A stretch of DNA of 64,000 bases from contig NZ_CP147919.1 in the NCBI RefSeq assembly GCF_039645985.1, positions 992,001-1,056,000 of the forward strand, given 5' to 3'. Source of the DNA: Sulfurimonas sp. HSL3-7 (GTDB taxonomy: Bacteria > Campylobacterota > Campylobacteria > Campylobacterales > Sulfurimonadaceae). Positions 47,224-54,936 of this stretch are shown here, piece by piece (the stretch's first letter is position 1; the number at the start of each line of letters is the position of its first letter). The notes under the pieces were generated by a model. It did no database searches, had not been told where the DNA came from, and saw nothing but the letters and a program-made list of their open reading frames with translations. A program made the position numbers and the translations under genes.

Positions 47224-48471
47224 TCTTTCTGCTGTATCTTTTTCTATTACTTTGACAGCTAGCCAATGCATTAACCAAAATTCATGTCTTAAAATTTCTT
47301 CTTCTTTTGATGTGGGGACAAATCTTGGTGTTAAGCTACCTTTTCTGGTTTTTTTAGAGTGCATGCAAGCATTTCTTATTTCATAGACTCTATTTGAAAC
47401 TTCTGTACTGATGTCTGTAGAATTTAAATCGATTCCCTCAATCGTAATGCCGCTGGTCGTAATTTGTTCAGATGTAAGCGCACCCAAGATGCTAGGTGAT
47501 AGACTGGTGAGAAATGACAGAAGTTCGGAATCATCAATTGACCAAGCAAAGACAGCCTTAATCATCTCACGTTCAAATTTAGCATTAACTCCAATTTTTT
47601 GGGGGGCATCTTCAAAAAAGAATTCTAAAACATTATAGAGATTTCTAAACTGCGTTATCGGAGATTTATCACGTAATGCTGAGAAGAAGTATGCCAAGAG
47701 TTCTTTATCATGGTACTTCGTGGCTTCAATAACTTCTTGTTCTACTCGAAAATTATCTTTACTTGTTATTCCTCTATTAACAGCATAATAATTTTGATCT
47801 TCATTAAAATCTCTTGTGCTTACTACGTCGAACATCTGAGCCTGATGGAACGTCAGAACAGTTGGGTTAGCTTCGACCAAGGGTAAGCTGAACTTTCCAG
47901 TTCCTAGTGCACGGTGGTCTTCAACTTCAACTTCCACTGTTTTTGTAAATAGCTTTTTGAGGTCGCTAATATATTCTTCGAAGCTCCATTCTTTGTAGTT
48001 TTTTAATAAAAACCAATCATCAAAGCCCATGCCTGATTCTGAATCTCGACAACTGATGATGGATGAATCGTTTAAAGTGTCTAATGCTAAATACCTAACA
48101 TTCATTCGATCACAGAAAAAATATGGTTCATTGAGATCGTTTTTCCAATATGAGTAGTTCGTGATTTTACTGGTTATTTTTGATTCTGGATACTGCTTAG
48201 AATATTCAAATAGATAATTATCGATTAAATTTTCGATGAAATCATTGAGCTCTTCAGTAGTTTGAAATTCAGGCATGTCATCACGAGGATTTTCAAAACG
48301 AATTTTCATCACACAGTCCATTTCGTTTAGAAAGTAAAAGGGTTGAGCTGTAAAAACAGGTTCCCCTAATATAGAAGGAGTGAGAACCATTGGATGGCTT
48401 AATCCCTTAAAGAGAATGATTTTGCCTATACCTTTTGCATTTGTAAGTGTTGAGTCGAATGTGAGTGCCAT
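47218..48471 (-). CDS. C8, gene 1: HEPN-domain protein, predicted RNase-like
   Basis: 417 residues: an unknown N-terminal domain (1-260) and a C-terminal helical domain with NLYNVLEFF and the R366-N-x-x-x-H371 motif (IRNACMH), the HEPN signature of metal-independent RNases, as in ApeA-like proteins. Inferred to cleave or bind RNA. The downstream membrane protein is its likely partner. Confidence 0.65.
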   Translation of the reverse strand: MALTFDSTLTNAKGIGKIILFKGLSHPMVLTPSILGEPVFTAQPFYFLNEMDCVMKIRFENPRDDMPEFQTTEELNDFIENLIDNYLFEYSKQYPESKITSKITNYSYWKNDLNEPYFFCDRMNVRYLALDTLNDSSIISCRDSESGMGFDDWFLLKNYKEWSFEEYISDLKKLFTKTVEVEVEDHRALGTGKFSLPLVEANPTVLTFHQAQMFDVVSTRDFNEDQNYYAVNRGITSKDNFRVEQEVIEATKYHDKELLAYFFSALRDKSPITQFRNLYNVLEFFFEDAPQKIGVNAKFEREMIKAVFAWSIDDSELLSFLTSLSPSILGALTSEQITTSGITIEGIDLNSTDISTEVSNRVYEIRNACMHSKKTRKGSLTPRFVPTSKEEEILRHEFWLMHWLAVKVIEKDTAERS

Positions 48472-48505
48472 ATTTTTTCATCTTTTCTTGTCAAGTGGAT
48501 TGTAA

Positions 48506-48577
48506 TGCTAACATTTGAAATGAGCAATCAAAAAGCCGCTCGCGGGTTTTTGATTAGTCTCCTTTAGTTTGTTGGGC
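48506..48577 (-). repeat. attC of cassette C7
   Basis: Main type: TGCTAAC ... GTTGGGC. Right box differs from the 5' core of C7 (GTTAGGC) by one base. Confidence 0.95.
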
Positions 48578-48589
48578 AACTTCTGTTCT

Positions 48590-49330
48590 TTACTTATGGG
48601 CGACAACTATCAGTCGTCGACTTGTATTTTTGTCGTATGGTGCGAAGTCGAGGTCTCCAAGATAGTGGATATCTGAAAATCCCACATCGGAAAGAATCCT
48701 GTCCCAGTCATCTTTCAGGCGAATTGCAACATTTACGGTAGTATGGTTAAATTCACATTTATCTTCAGTGTGAACAAAATCGAAAATTTTGACCTGCATT
48801 ACGTTAGCTGAGTATTCCAATACGAATAAACGAGAGAAATCCCGATTATTGATGACAGGATCGTATCTCGGTGGATTCTTCATTGTTGCGTCGGACTGTC
48901 CTTGATCAAATACAAGAATACCACCCGGACGCAGTATAGCTTTCATGCTTTCAAGTGCGCGACGAACCTCTGACTCGTCAAGAACTTCGTTAATAGAATT
49001 AGTGAGACATACGACAGCGTCAAACTGTGTTTTGAAGTGTTTCTCAAGTTCTCGAAAGTCACTGTTGATCAGAGGTAAATCCAGACTAGCCTCTTTCAAA
49101 TTTTCATGAGCTTTTCTAAGCATTGCATTGGATAAATCCGAACCAATAACGCTATAGCCAAGCGAATGAAACATGATGAGGTCTTTGCCAGTTCCACATG
49201 CACAGTCAAGTACATCGGAGACGTTGTTCTTTTTAAAGAGTGTTTTAAAGAACACTTCTCGGGCCGGATCATGAATATTCATCCAATCATAGCGGTCGGC
49301 AAAGTCTTCGTACATATCGTTTTCGCTCAT
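48590..49330 (-). CDS. C7: class I SAM-dependent methyltransferase
   Basis: 246 residues with SAM motif I VLDCACGTGKDL, the acidic GSDLSNAML strand end, DAVVCLTNSINEV and LRPGGILVFDQG. Small-molecule type, resembling glycine/sarcosine N-methyltransferases; substrate unknown. It ends with the conserved basic RRLIVVAHK. Confidence 0.9.
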   Translation of the reverse strand: MSENDMYEDFADRYDWMNIHDPAREVFFKTLFKKNNVSDVLDCACGTGKDLIMFHSLGYSVIGSDLSNAMLRKAHENLKEASLDLPLINSDFRELEKHFKTQFDAVVCLTNSINEVLDESEVRRALESMKAILRPGGILVFDQGQSDATMKNPPRYDPVINNRDFSRLFVLEYSANVMQVKIFDFVHTEDKCEFNHTTVNVAIRLKDDWDRILSDVGFSDIHYLGDLDFAPYDKNTSRRLIVVAHK

Positions 49331-49342
49331 TTGTTCCTTTCT

Positions 49343-49411
49343 GCCTAACGTTTGTCGTGAGCAATATGAAGCCGTTTAGGATTCATATTGCGCTCCTCGT
49401 ACTTGTTAGAG
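49343..49411 (-). repeat. attC of cassette C6 (related subtype)
   Basis: GCCTAAC ... GTTAGAG; arms GAGCAATATGAAGCC / ATTCATATTGCGCTC. It shares GTCGTGAGCAAT and CTCCTCGTACTTGTTA with the C5 site. Right box equals the 5' core of C6. Confidence 0.92.
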
Positions 49412-49430
49412 GTCTATTTAGGTATATCAT

Positions 49431-49799
49431 TTATTTTGACCATATAAACAATTTTCTTTTTTCTTTTATCTCTTCATCTTCAGTAGAATATACCTTTTCG
49501 TATACATACAAGGCTATAAAAAGAACAACAGCAAATATGTGGGCTACAAGACCAAATAATGCCCATAGAATATTTTTTTGATTTAACTGTTTGGCTAAAG
49601 AGTATAGCCAAATGGCAATAACAATATTATCAATATTCTTAGCTAATATTCCAATTGGAATAGCAACATATGAAACTATCCAAGTAGGGTCTTCAATATT
49701 TCTTGCATATGTTGCAAATGCCATACCAATTGTAACAGTAAAAATATATGCTGGCATATACCAATAGATAAGTTTTTCTATCTCTTTACGTAAGTTCAT
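49431..49799 (-). CDS. C6: small membrane protein of unknown function
   Basis: 122 residues with about four hydrophobic helices and a basic, Glu-rich C-terminal tail (EEIKEKRKLF). No family recognised. Confidence 0.7.
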   Translation of the reverse strand: MNLRKEIEKLIYWYMPAYIFTVTIGMAFATYARNIEDPTWIVSYVAIPIGILAKNIDNIVIAIWLYSLAKQLNQKNILWALFGLVAHIFAVVLFIALYVYEKVYSTEDEEIKEKRKLFIWSK

Positions 49800-49806
49800 T
49801 ATGTTC

Positions 49807-49876
49807 CTCTAACGGTTGTCGTGAGCAATAATTTTCCTGCTAGGGTAAATTATTGGTCTCCTCGTACTTGTTATGT
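49807..49876 (-). repeat. attC of cassette C5 (related subtype)
   Basis: CTCTAAC ... GTTATGT; arms CAATAATTTTCC / TAAATTATTGG. Right box equals the 5' core of C5 exactly. Confidence 0.9.
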
Positions 49877-50143
49877 GTTTTTAACACCACTTTCAAATGT
49901 GTACCAAGATTGTTGAACATAAGACTCTGCCTCTAATTTGTTCATTACTCTTCCTGAAGCTTCTTCTGCGTATATTATTACTTCATCTAGTTTGTTTTTT
50001 AAATACGGATCATTAATATGGGCTTTAATTTGGGAAGCTTGAAACTTTAAACGACTTACTAAAGGTTGTGCTTCTTTTTTTGTGGGTGCATTTATAACTT
50101 CTTCGATAGATTTCCAAAGGTTAGCTAGTTCATCGGTGTTCAT
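49871..50143 (-). CDS. C5: small soluble protein of unknown function
   Basis: 90 residues, helical, charged. No family recognised. It ends within its attC. Confidence 0.65.
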   Translation of the reverse strand: MNTDELANLWKSIEEVINAPTKKEAQPLVSRLKFQASQIKAHINDPYLKNKLDEVIIYAEEASGRVMNKLEAESYVQQSWYTFESGVKNT

Positions 50144-50164
50144 TTATTTTATCTCCATTTGTAT

Positions 50165-50236
50165 ACATAACGTTTAAAATGAGCAATCAAAAAGCCGCTC
50201 GCGGGTTTTTGATTGGTCTCCTTTTGTTTGTTAGGT
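50165..50236 (-). repeat. attC of cassette C4
   Basis: Main type: ACATAAC ... GTTAGGT. Right box differs from the 5' core of C4 (GTTAGGC) by one base. Confidence 0.95.
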
Positions 50237-50254
50237 GAATTGTAACGCAACCCA

Positions 50255-50650
50255 TCATTGGGTATTCTCAATCCGAGTTTCCGGTGTTACCCAGCCAATC
50301 TCCGCACCGCCAGGATCGCGAATCCAAACGACACGACCAACACCGGGGACCACCCAGGGTGCTTTAAGTACTTGGCCTCCCAAACTTTCAATTCGACTAA
50401 TCGCTTTATCTAGGTCGTCAATGTGCACGTACGTCACCCAGCGGTCAGTATCACGAGAGTCATCAGTACCTTCTAGCTCGAGCACGCCACAAACAGGTTT
50501 CTCAGCTGATAAGCCAATCCAATAAGTACCTCCCGATGGCATTCTCTCCGCGCGGAACTCCCATCCAATGGTTTCATGATAGAAACGAATAACTTTATCT
50601 ACATGGTGCGTTTGAAGTTCATTCCAGTTGAATTCTCCATGCTTGGACAT
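50255..50650 (-). CDS. C4: VOC/glyoxalase-fold protein
   Basis: 131 residues with paired beta-alpha-beta-beta modules: WNELQTHHVDKVIRFYHETIGW and YVHIDDLDKAISRIESLGGQV, then VVWIRDPGGAEIGWV. Resembles glyoxalase/bleomycin-resistance-type proteins, a frequent cassette product. Substrate unknown. Confidence 0.9.
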   Translation of the reverse strand: MSKHGEFNWNELQTHHVDKVIRFYHETIGWEFRAERMPSGGTYWIGLSAEKPVCGVLELEGTDDSRDTDRWVTYVHIDDLDKAISRIESLGGQVLKAPWVVPGVGRVVWIRDPGGAEIGWVTPETRIENTQ

Positions 50651-50663
50651 GATTCTCTCCTTC

Positions 50664-50735
50664 GCCTAACGTTTAAAATGAGCAATCAAAAAGCCGCCCG
50701 CGGGTTTTTGATTGGTCTCCTTTGGTTTGTTATAC
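50664..50735 (-). repeat. attC of cassette C3
   Basis: Main type: GCCTAAC ... GTTATAC. Right box equals the 5' core of the two-gene cassette C3 exactly. Confidence 0.95.
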
Positions 50736-50739
50736 ACAA

Positions 50740-51168
50740 TTAACCTTCGTATACTAATTTTTTTACAGGTTTACGTTTACCTGCAATATATAAATTTAAA
50801 TACAAGCGTTTACCACCAAGTGCTTTATGTCCCCATGCAAAGTACTTAGGGCCACTAAAATTTAATTTTATGCTTGAATGTCCAGCAATGTAAATATCAC
50901 TAGTACCGTCTGCTGGATTTTCATTTCTATAAGGCACCCATTTAAAAGCTTTTTTTTCACAAAACAATAATTCCCAGTAAGTTACGGTCATTGGCTTATC
51001 GGAGAGGTTCCTGATGATTATGTCGTTTCCAATTTCAGGTAGTCCTACAAAGTTATAACTTACTTCGATACGACGTCTTGAAGACCAAAGTTCCCATATT
51101 TTAATCAAGGCCAACAGGGTGGAAAGCCCTGCACCCCATATTGCAATTAACTCTTTAAAGATTTCCAT
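50740..51168 (-). CDS. C3, gene 2: membrane-anchored protein of unknown function
   Basis: 142 residues: an N-terminal hydrophobic helix (about 7-25) and a beta-rich soluble domain (DIIIRNLSDKPMTVTYWELL). No family recognised. It is in the same cassette as the gene at 51205. Confidence 0.65.
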   Translation of the reverse strand: MEIFKELIAIWGAGLSTLLALIKIWELWSSRRRIEVSYNFVGLPEIGNDIIIRNLSDKPMTVTYWELLFCEKKAFKWVPYRNENPADGTSDIYIAGHSSIKLNFSGPKYFAWGHKALGGKRLYLNLYIAGKRKPVKKLVYEG

Positions 51169-51204
51169 AATTGAAGATTTCTACCTTTAATTTGATACAT
51201 TTTA

Positions 51205-51657
51205 TTAAGACTGAAAATATGGAACTTCTCTTACACCATAAAAGGGAAGTTTTGCCATGAAAATCGCTACATATTTATTTCTAATAAAATCAACTTTTGC
51301 TTCTATTGTTTGTTCGGAAGGTTTTTTGTCATATCTGTTTAATCTAATTTCAATACCTTCATATTTTGTATCCATTCTAGGAATGGCGGTGACATGGAAT
51401 CCAAACTTGTCATAGACAAATACCCAGTCTTTTGCTTTTGGAATCTGAAAATATAGAGTTCCATCTTCAGCAACTTCATAGCTCGCCTTGTTAGAACCAA
51501 GCTCATATTCAACTTGATTTTTTCGTAAATCTCTAAATTTAATATCAACTAATGTTCCTACTACTGATTTTAACTCCGAAGTGATTTTAAAACCTTCATA
51601 GATTTTATAAAACACATACGCTACTACTATCGCTCCAATAAATGCGAAAAACTCCAT
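51205..51657 (-). CDS. C3, gene 1: membrane-anchored protein of unknown function
   Basis: 150 residues with an N-terminal membrane helix (about 1-20) and a soluble mixed domain. No family recognised. The 36 bp to the next gene contain no attC. Confidence 0.65.
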   Translation of the reverse strand: MEFFAFIGAIVVAYVFYKIYEGFKITSELKSVVGTLVDIKFRDLRKNQVEYELGSNKASYEVAEDGTLYFQIPKAKDWVFVYDKFGFHVTAIPRMDTKYEGIEIRLNRYDKKPSEQTIEAKVDFIRNKYVAIFMAKLPFYGVREVPYFQS

Positions 51658-51672
51658 TAGCTTCCTTCTTGT

Positions 51673-51745
51673 GTATAACGTTTGAACGCACCAATAAGAA
51701 ACCTGCTCGCAGGTTTCTTATTGGTAGTGCCGTGATTTGTTAAAC
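51673..51745 (-). repeat. attC of cassette C2 (different type)
   Basis: GTATAAC ... GTTAAAC; long perfect arms CCAATAAGAAACCTGC / GCAGGTTTCTTATTGG. Right box equals the 5' core of C2 exactly. Confidence 0.93.
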
Positions 51746-51754
51746 ACCTAAAAC

Positions 51755-52057
51755 TTATTCTATTCCCCAATATTTTTTGTCTTGAGGCGATAATGTGGAA
51801 TACACATCATTTAAGACGTTGCTCAGTTCAGAACTGACATTGCCGAAACTACGATAATTTGTAAGAATATATCTTCTCACTGTATTAGGCCATTTTCCTA
51901 GTGCGTGTGCAGTTGAAATAATTCCTTTTGCATCGTGATAACTGGTATTTTTCCTAATTTCACTAAGCCTATTTTCAAAATGACCATAAGTCCATTCATC
52001 TGTTCTTTGTTCAAACTCATTTAGCAGACGTTCTTTGTATTGCGCAAGTTTTGGCAT
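51755..52057 (-). CDS. C2: small protein of unknown function
   Basis: 100 residues, charged, no membrane helix, mainly helical with a WTYGHFENRL segment. No family recognised. Confidence 0.65.
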   Translation of the reverse strand: MPKLAQYKERLLNEFEQRTDEWTYGHFENRLSEIRKNTSYHDAKGIISTAHALGKWPNTVRRYILTNYRSFGNVSSELSNVLNDVYSTLSPQDKKYWGIE

Positions 52058-52073
52058 GATCTTTTTCCTTTAT

Positions 52074-52145
52074 GTTTAACGTTTAAAATGAGCAATAAAA
52101 AAGCCGCCTGCGGGTTTTTGATTGGTCTCCAGAGTATTGTTATAC
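52074..52145 (-). repeat. attC of cassette C1
   Basis: Main type: GTTTAAC ... GTTATAC with one changed arm base (AATAAAAAAGCC). Right box equals the attI-side core exactly. Confidence 0.95.
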
Positions 52146-52197
52146 TTACCAAAATTTAAATGATTTTACTGATTGAAGTTGAGAAAGTGTTGAGTAT

Positions 52198-52536
52198 TTA
52201 AATCTTTGCAACTGCATAAACAGTCAACGACACTCTTGATTCACAATGTCTTCTTCTATCCGGCCAATCATCTTGCCATTTAGAAACTTGCCAGTACATT
52301 TGTGTACACCCTGCATGTAGAGTATTTTCTTTTCCGTATCTTTCCTCTGTTGTTTTTCTTAATTGATCGATTAGCCCATTACGTAGTTGTATACACCTGT
52401 TTTTATCACAGCCTGTAACTCCACTCGAGCTCAAAGTGTCACTTAGATATTCTATTTTAAGTGACTCCCCCTGTGAGATTCGTGCTTTAAACTCAGTTAA
52501 TTGATTCTCTTCTACCGGATATGTTTCTAATTGCAT
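52198..52536 (-). CDS. C1: small cysteine-containing protein of unknown function
   Basis: 112 residues, the cassette nearest intI and hence probably the last acquired. It holds CDKNRC plus two later cysteines (AGCTQM and RRRHCES), suggesting disulfides or metal binding. No family recognised. GGAG lies just before the ATG. Confidence 0.65.
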   Translation of the reverse strand: MQLETYPVEENQLTEFKARISQGESLKIEYLSDTLSSSGVTGCDKNRCIQLRNGLIDQLRKTTEERYGKENTLHAGCTQMYWQVSKWQDDWPDRRRHCESRVSLTVYAVAKI

Positions 52537-52559
52537 TAGTTTGTCTCCTTCTATATGCA

Positions 52560-52625
52560 GTATAACTATTTATTGGTGCACATTTTATACAACTAATGCT
52601 TAAATACGAACTTAGTAAAACTTAT
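52560..52625 (-). other. Predicted attI recombination site
   Basis: On the - strand GTTATAC (52560-52566) marks the 5' edge of cassette C1 and equals C1's own R'' partner in its attC. This fixes the crossover point of attI; how far attI extends toward intI is inferred. Confidence 0.6.
52584..52612 (-). promoter_or_regulatory. Candidate cassette promoter (Pc)
   Basis: A TATAAAAT -10-like element at 52582-52589 (- strand) directs transcription into cassette C1; the -35 region is weak. Pc is normally in attI or intI; inference from position and sequence. Confidence 0.35.
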
Positions 52626-52788
52626 GAAATATTGTAAAAAACTGTTATTTTGTTACAGAATGTCATATTTGTATGCTTTTCAGTCTAAAAAGGCGTACAT
52701 TAGCTCTTAGATGAAGTGTACTAAGTAATGAAAATGGACTTAGTTGAACACTTTTGCAGTACTAAGTTCAGATTTAGGACTTAGGTGA
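52609..52788. promoter_or_regulatory. Cluster of ACTTAG/ACTAAG repeats between attI and intI
   Basis: ACTTAG or its partner form GTACTAAG occurs at 52610, 52718, 52739, 52759 and 52780, in mixed orientation and close spacing. This fits either integrase-binding direct repeats of attI or binding sites for an intI regulator. No LexA-type box was seen. Confidence 0.4.
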
Positions 52789-52805
52789 CATTCAGGAGAG
52801 TGATT

Positions 52806-53768
52806 ATGAAGAAAAAGCTACTTGACATTACACGCGATAAGATCAGACTGAAACACTACAGTATGAAAACGGAACAGAGTTATGTAGGCTGGATAAAGCA
52901 GTACATCTTTTTTCATAACAAACGCCATCCTATAGAGATGGGGAAAAGTGAGATAGAGCAGTTTTTAACACATCTTGCAGTCAATAGAAAAGTTTCGCCT
53001 ACGACACAGAATCAAGCCTTTTATGCCATTGTGTTTTTGTATGGAGAGGTGCTTGGTGTTGACATGAAAAGTCAGAATATTCAAGCGCTTCGGGCGCAGG
53101 AACGCAAACATATCCCTGCTGTTTTGACCAAAGAAGAAGTCGCATTGATCCTGGCAAATCTAAACGGTATATATGAGCTGATGGTCTCATTGATGTATGG
53201 TTGTGGGCTGAGAATGCAGGAAGCATTAAACCTCCGTGTAAAAGACATCGATTTCGGTTTTGACAAGATATATGTCTTTAATTCCAAGTCAATGACAGAC
53301 AGAACACTGCCCCTGCCACAAAAGCTGAAAGAGCGGTTGAAACGGCAAGTTGAAAAAGTAGAGCAACTGCACAGAGGTGACAGTGAAGCAGGGTATGGAT
53401 CGGTCTATCTGCCGCATGCACTGGAAAAGAAGTTTCCAAAAGCAAAGTACGAGACAAAATGGCAATATCTGTTTCCCGCCCGTAATATAGCCAACGATCC
53501 CAGAAGCGGTGTCGCTCGCCGTCATCATCTTCATGCGCAAACATTGGGACGGGCCATCAAGGTCGCAGCGCAAAAAGCCAATATACATAAACGTGTGACA
53601 TCGCACATCTTCCGACACTCCTACGCGACGCATCTGTTGCAGGCAGGCATAGACCTGCGTTCCATACAGGAGCTGCTTGGGCACAAAAGCGTTGAAACGA
53701 CAATGATCTATACGCATATTGTGGCGGAGATGAACAAAGGCAGGGTGGCCAGTCCGCTGGATATGTAG
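52806..53768 (+). CDS. intI: Integron integrase (IntI)
   Basis: 320-residue tyrosine recombinase that inserts and excises cassettes at attI and attC. Catalytic residues: R in [19 protein letters not shown]-x-x-R in [14 protein letters not shown] in [15 protein letters not shown] and the nucleophile Y in the last motif. The IntI-specific patch is present ([23 protein letters not shown]), which separates it from XerC/D and phage integrases. The ATG at 52806 has AGGAG 7 bp upstream. It diverges from the cassettes as in all integrons, and appears full length and intact. Confidence 0.96.
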   Translation: MKKKLLDITRDKIRLKHYSMKTEQSYVGWIKQYIFFHNKRHPIEMGKSEIEQFLTHLAVNRKVSPTTQNQAFYAIVFLYGEVLGVDMKSQNIQALRAQERKHIPAVLTKEEVALILANLNGIYELMVSLMYGCGLRMQEALNLRVKDIDFGFDKIYVFNSKSMTDRTLPLPQKLKERLKRQVEKVEQLHRGDSEAGYGSVYLPHALEKKFPKAKYETKWQYLFPARNIANDPRSGVARRHHLHAQTLGRAIKVAAQKANIHKRVTSHIFRHSYATHLLQAGIDLRSIQELLGHKSVETTMIYTHIVAEMNKGRVASPLDM

Positions 53769-53808
53769 TTGCAGGGAGCAGGGACGAGGCAGAGCCTCAT
53801 AAAGTAGT

Positions 53809-54936
53809 TTAGAGAAGCAGGTCGGCTTTGTAGGCTTTGATCACCTTGTCGTTGCGGTCGACGATCTCCATAGCGTAGGTCTCTTCATTCGCGATCAGTT
53901 TGTACTCGTTCCAGCTGCTTTTTTCACGTACGAAGTGTCTGGAGAGGACTTCGTAACCGTCTTCATTCAGAAGGGCGTTGAGCTTTTGGCGCTGCTCATT
54001 GGTGAGGTTGGAGAGCTCGATCAGTGAACCCGAACCTTTGGCAGCCGTTGTTTCGCTCTCTTCGTCGATGGTAAAAAGCGGATCGAGGAAGTTGTCGATA
54101 AAGGCGTATTTGTCGAACTTGACCAGGTCTTCGGGCTGTTCGCCGACGCCCACATACAAGATGGGGATGCGCATGGCGTGGGCGATAGAGAAGATCGAAC
54201 CACCCTTGGCGGTACCGTCGAGTTTTGTGATGATGATGCCGTCGATGTCGATCATCTCGTTAAAGGCTTTGGCCTGGGCGATGGCGGAGTTGCCCTGCGT
54301 ACCATCGAGCACCAGAATCTTGCGGTGCGGTGCTCCCGGATGGGCCTTGTCGCTGATGCGGACGATCTTTTTAAGTTCGTTGGCCAGGTTGGTCTGCGTG
54401 TGGAGGCGGCCGGCCGTGTCGATGATGACACGGTCAAAGCCTTTGGCTTTGGCGGACTCGATGGCGTCGTAGCAGACGGCTGACGGATCATGCCCCTGGC
54501 GTGATGAGACAATGGGGACATCGAGTTTGTCCGCCCAGCGGGTCAGCTGTTCGATGGCCGCTGCACGAAAGGTGTCGGCAGCGCCCAGCATAACGCGCTC
54601 TCCCCGGTCTTTGCACTGCTTGGCCAGTTTGGCGATGGTGGTCGTCTTGCCGGCGCCGTTGACACCGATGATCAGTTCGACAAAGGGTTTTGTGAATTCG
54701 GGCTCTTCATAGTTCGCCCACGCCATCGTCGCCAGCAGTTTTGATTCGAGCTGCTCTTTGGTGACCTCGTCCTGGTAGAGTTCACGGAGGATGATCTCAA
54801 TAAGATCGTATTCGACGTCGGCTTCGAGCAGGATCTCTTCGAGCTCCTCTTTCGGAATGCGCACCCGTTTTTTGGGGGCGACGACCTTCATCGCTTCGGT
54901 AGTCTTGGCCAGACCCTTTTTGAAAAAACTAAACAT
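53809..54936 (-). CDS. ftsY: Signal recognition particle receptor FtsY
   Basis: 375 residues: N-terminal charged region, then the NG GTPase domain with GVNGAGKTTTIAKLA, DTFRAAAIEQL, IDTAGRLH and TKLDGTAKGG. It docks SRP-bound ribosomes on the inner membrane. Its start overlaps the stop of the TlpA-like gene, so both are cotranscribed. Confidence 0.95.
   Translation of the reverse strand: MFSFFKKGLAKTTEAMKVVAPKKRVRIPKEELEEILLEADVEYDLIEIILRELYQDEVTKEQLESKLLATMAWANYEEPEFTKPFVELIIGVNGAGKTTTIAKLAKQCKDRGERVMLGAADTFRAAAIEQLTRWADKLDVPIVSSRQGHDPSAVCYDAIESAKAKGFDRVIIDTAGRLHTQTNLANELKKIVRISDKAHPGAPHRKILVLDGTQGNSAIAQAKAFNEMIDIDGIIITKLDGTAKGGSIFSIAHAMRIPILYVGVGEQPEDLVKFDKYAFIDNFLDPLFTIDEESETTAAKGSGSLIELSNLTNEQRQKLNALLNEDGYEVLSRHFVREKSSWNEYKLIANEETYAMEIVDRNDKVIKAYKADLLL

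Larger units (their letters stand above)
31462..52566 (-). mobile_element. Chromosomal integron cassette array (about 25 cassettes)
   Basis: A 21-kb array of short genes almost all on the - strand, separated by attC sites and reading away from intI (52806-53768). Most attC sites share one type of about 72 bp: boxes RYYYAAC and GTTRRRY at the ends, inner arms AATCAAAAAGCCGC and GGGTTTTTGATTGG. For 12 of the 17 cassettes nearest intI, the 5' core box equals the cassette's own R'' partner exactly, which fixes the cassette boundaries. The array is lower in GC than the flanking core genes. Cassettes are numbered C1 (next to intI) to C25 (next to radA). Confidence 0.95.

Noticed and set aside
38415-52145. 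Regularly spaced, near-identical repeats suggesting a CRISPR array
   Set aside because: The repeats are 60-80 bp imperfect palindromes with RYYYAAC/GTTRRRY ends, spacing varies from 0.3 to 2 kb, and genes fill the gaps. They are attC sites; no cas gene is present.
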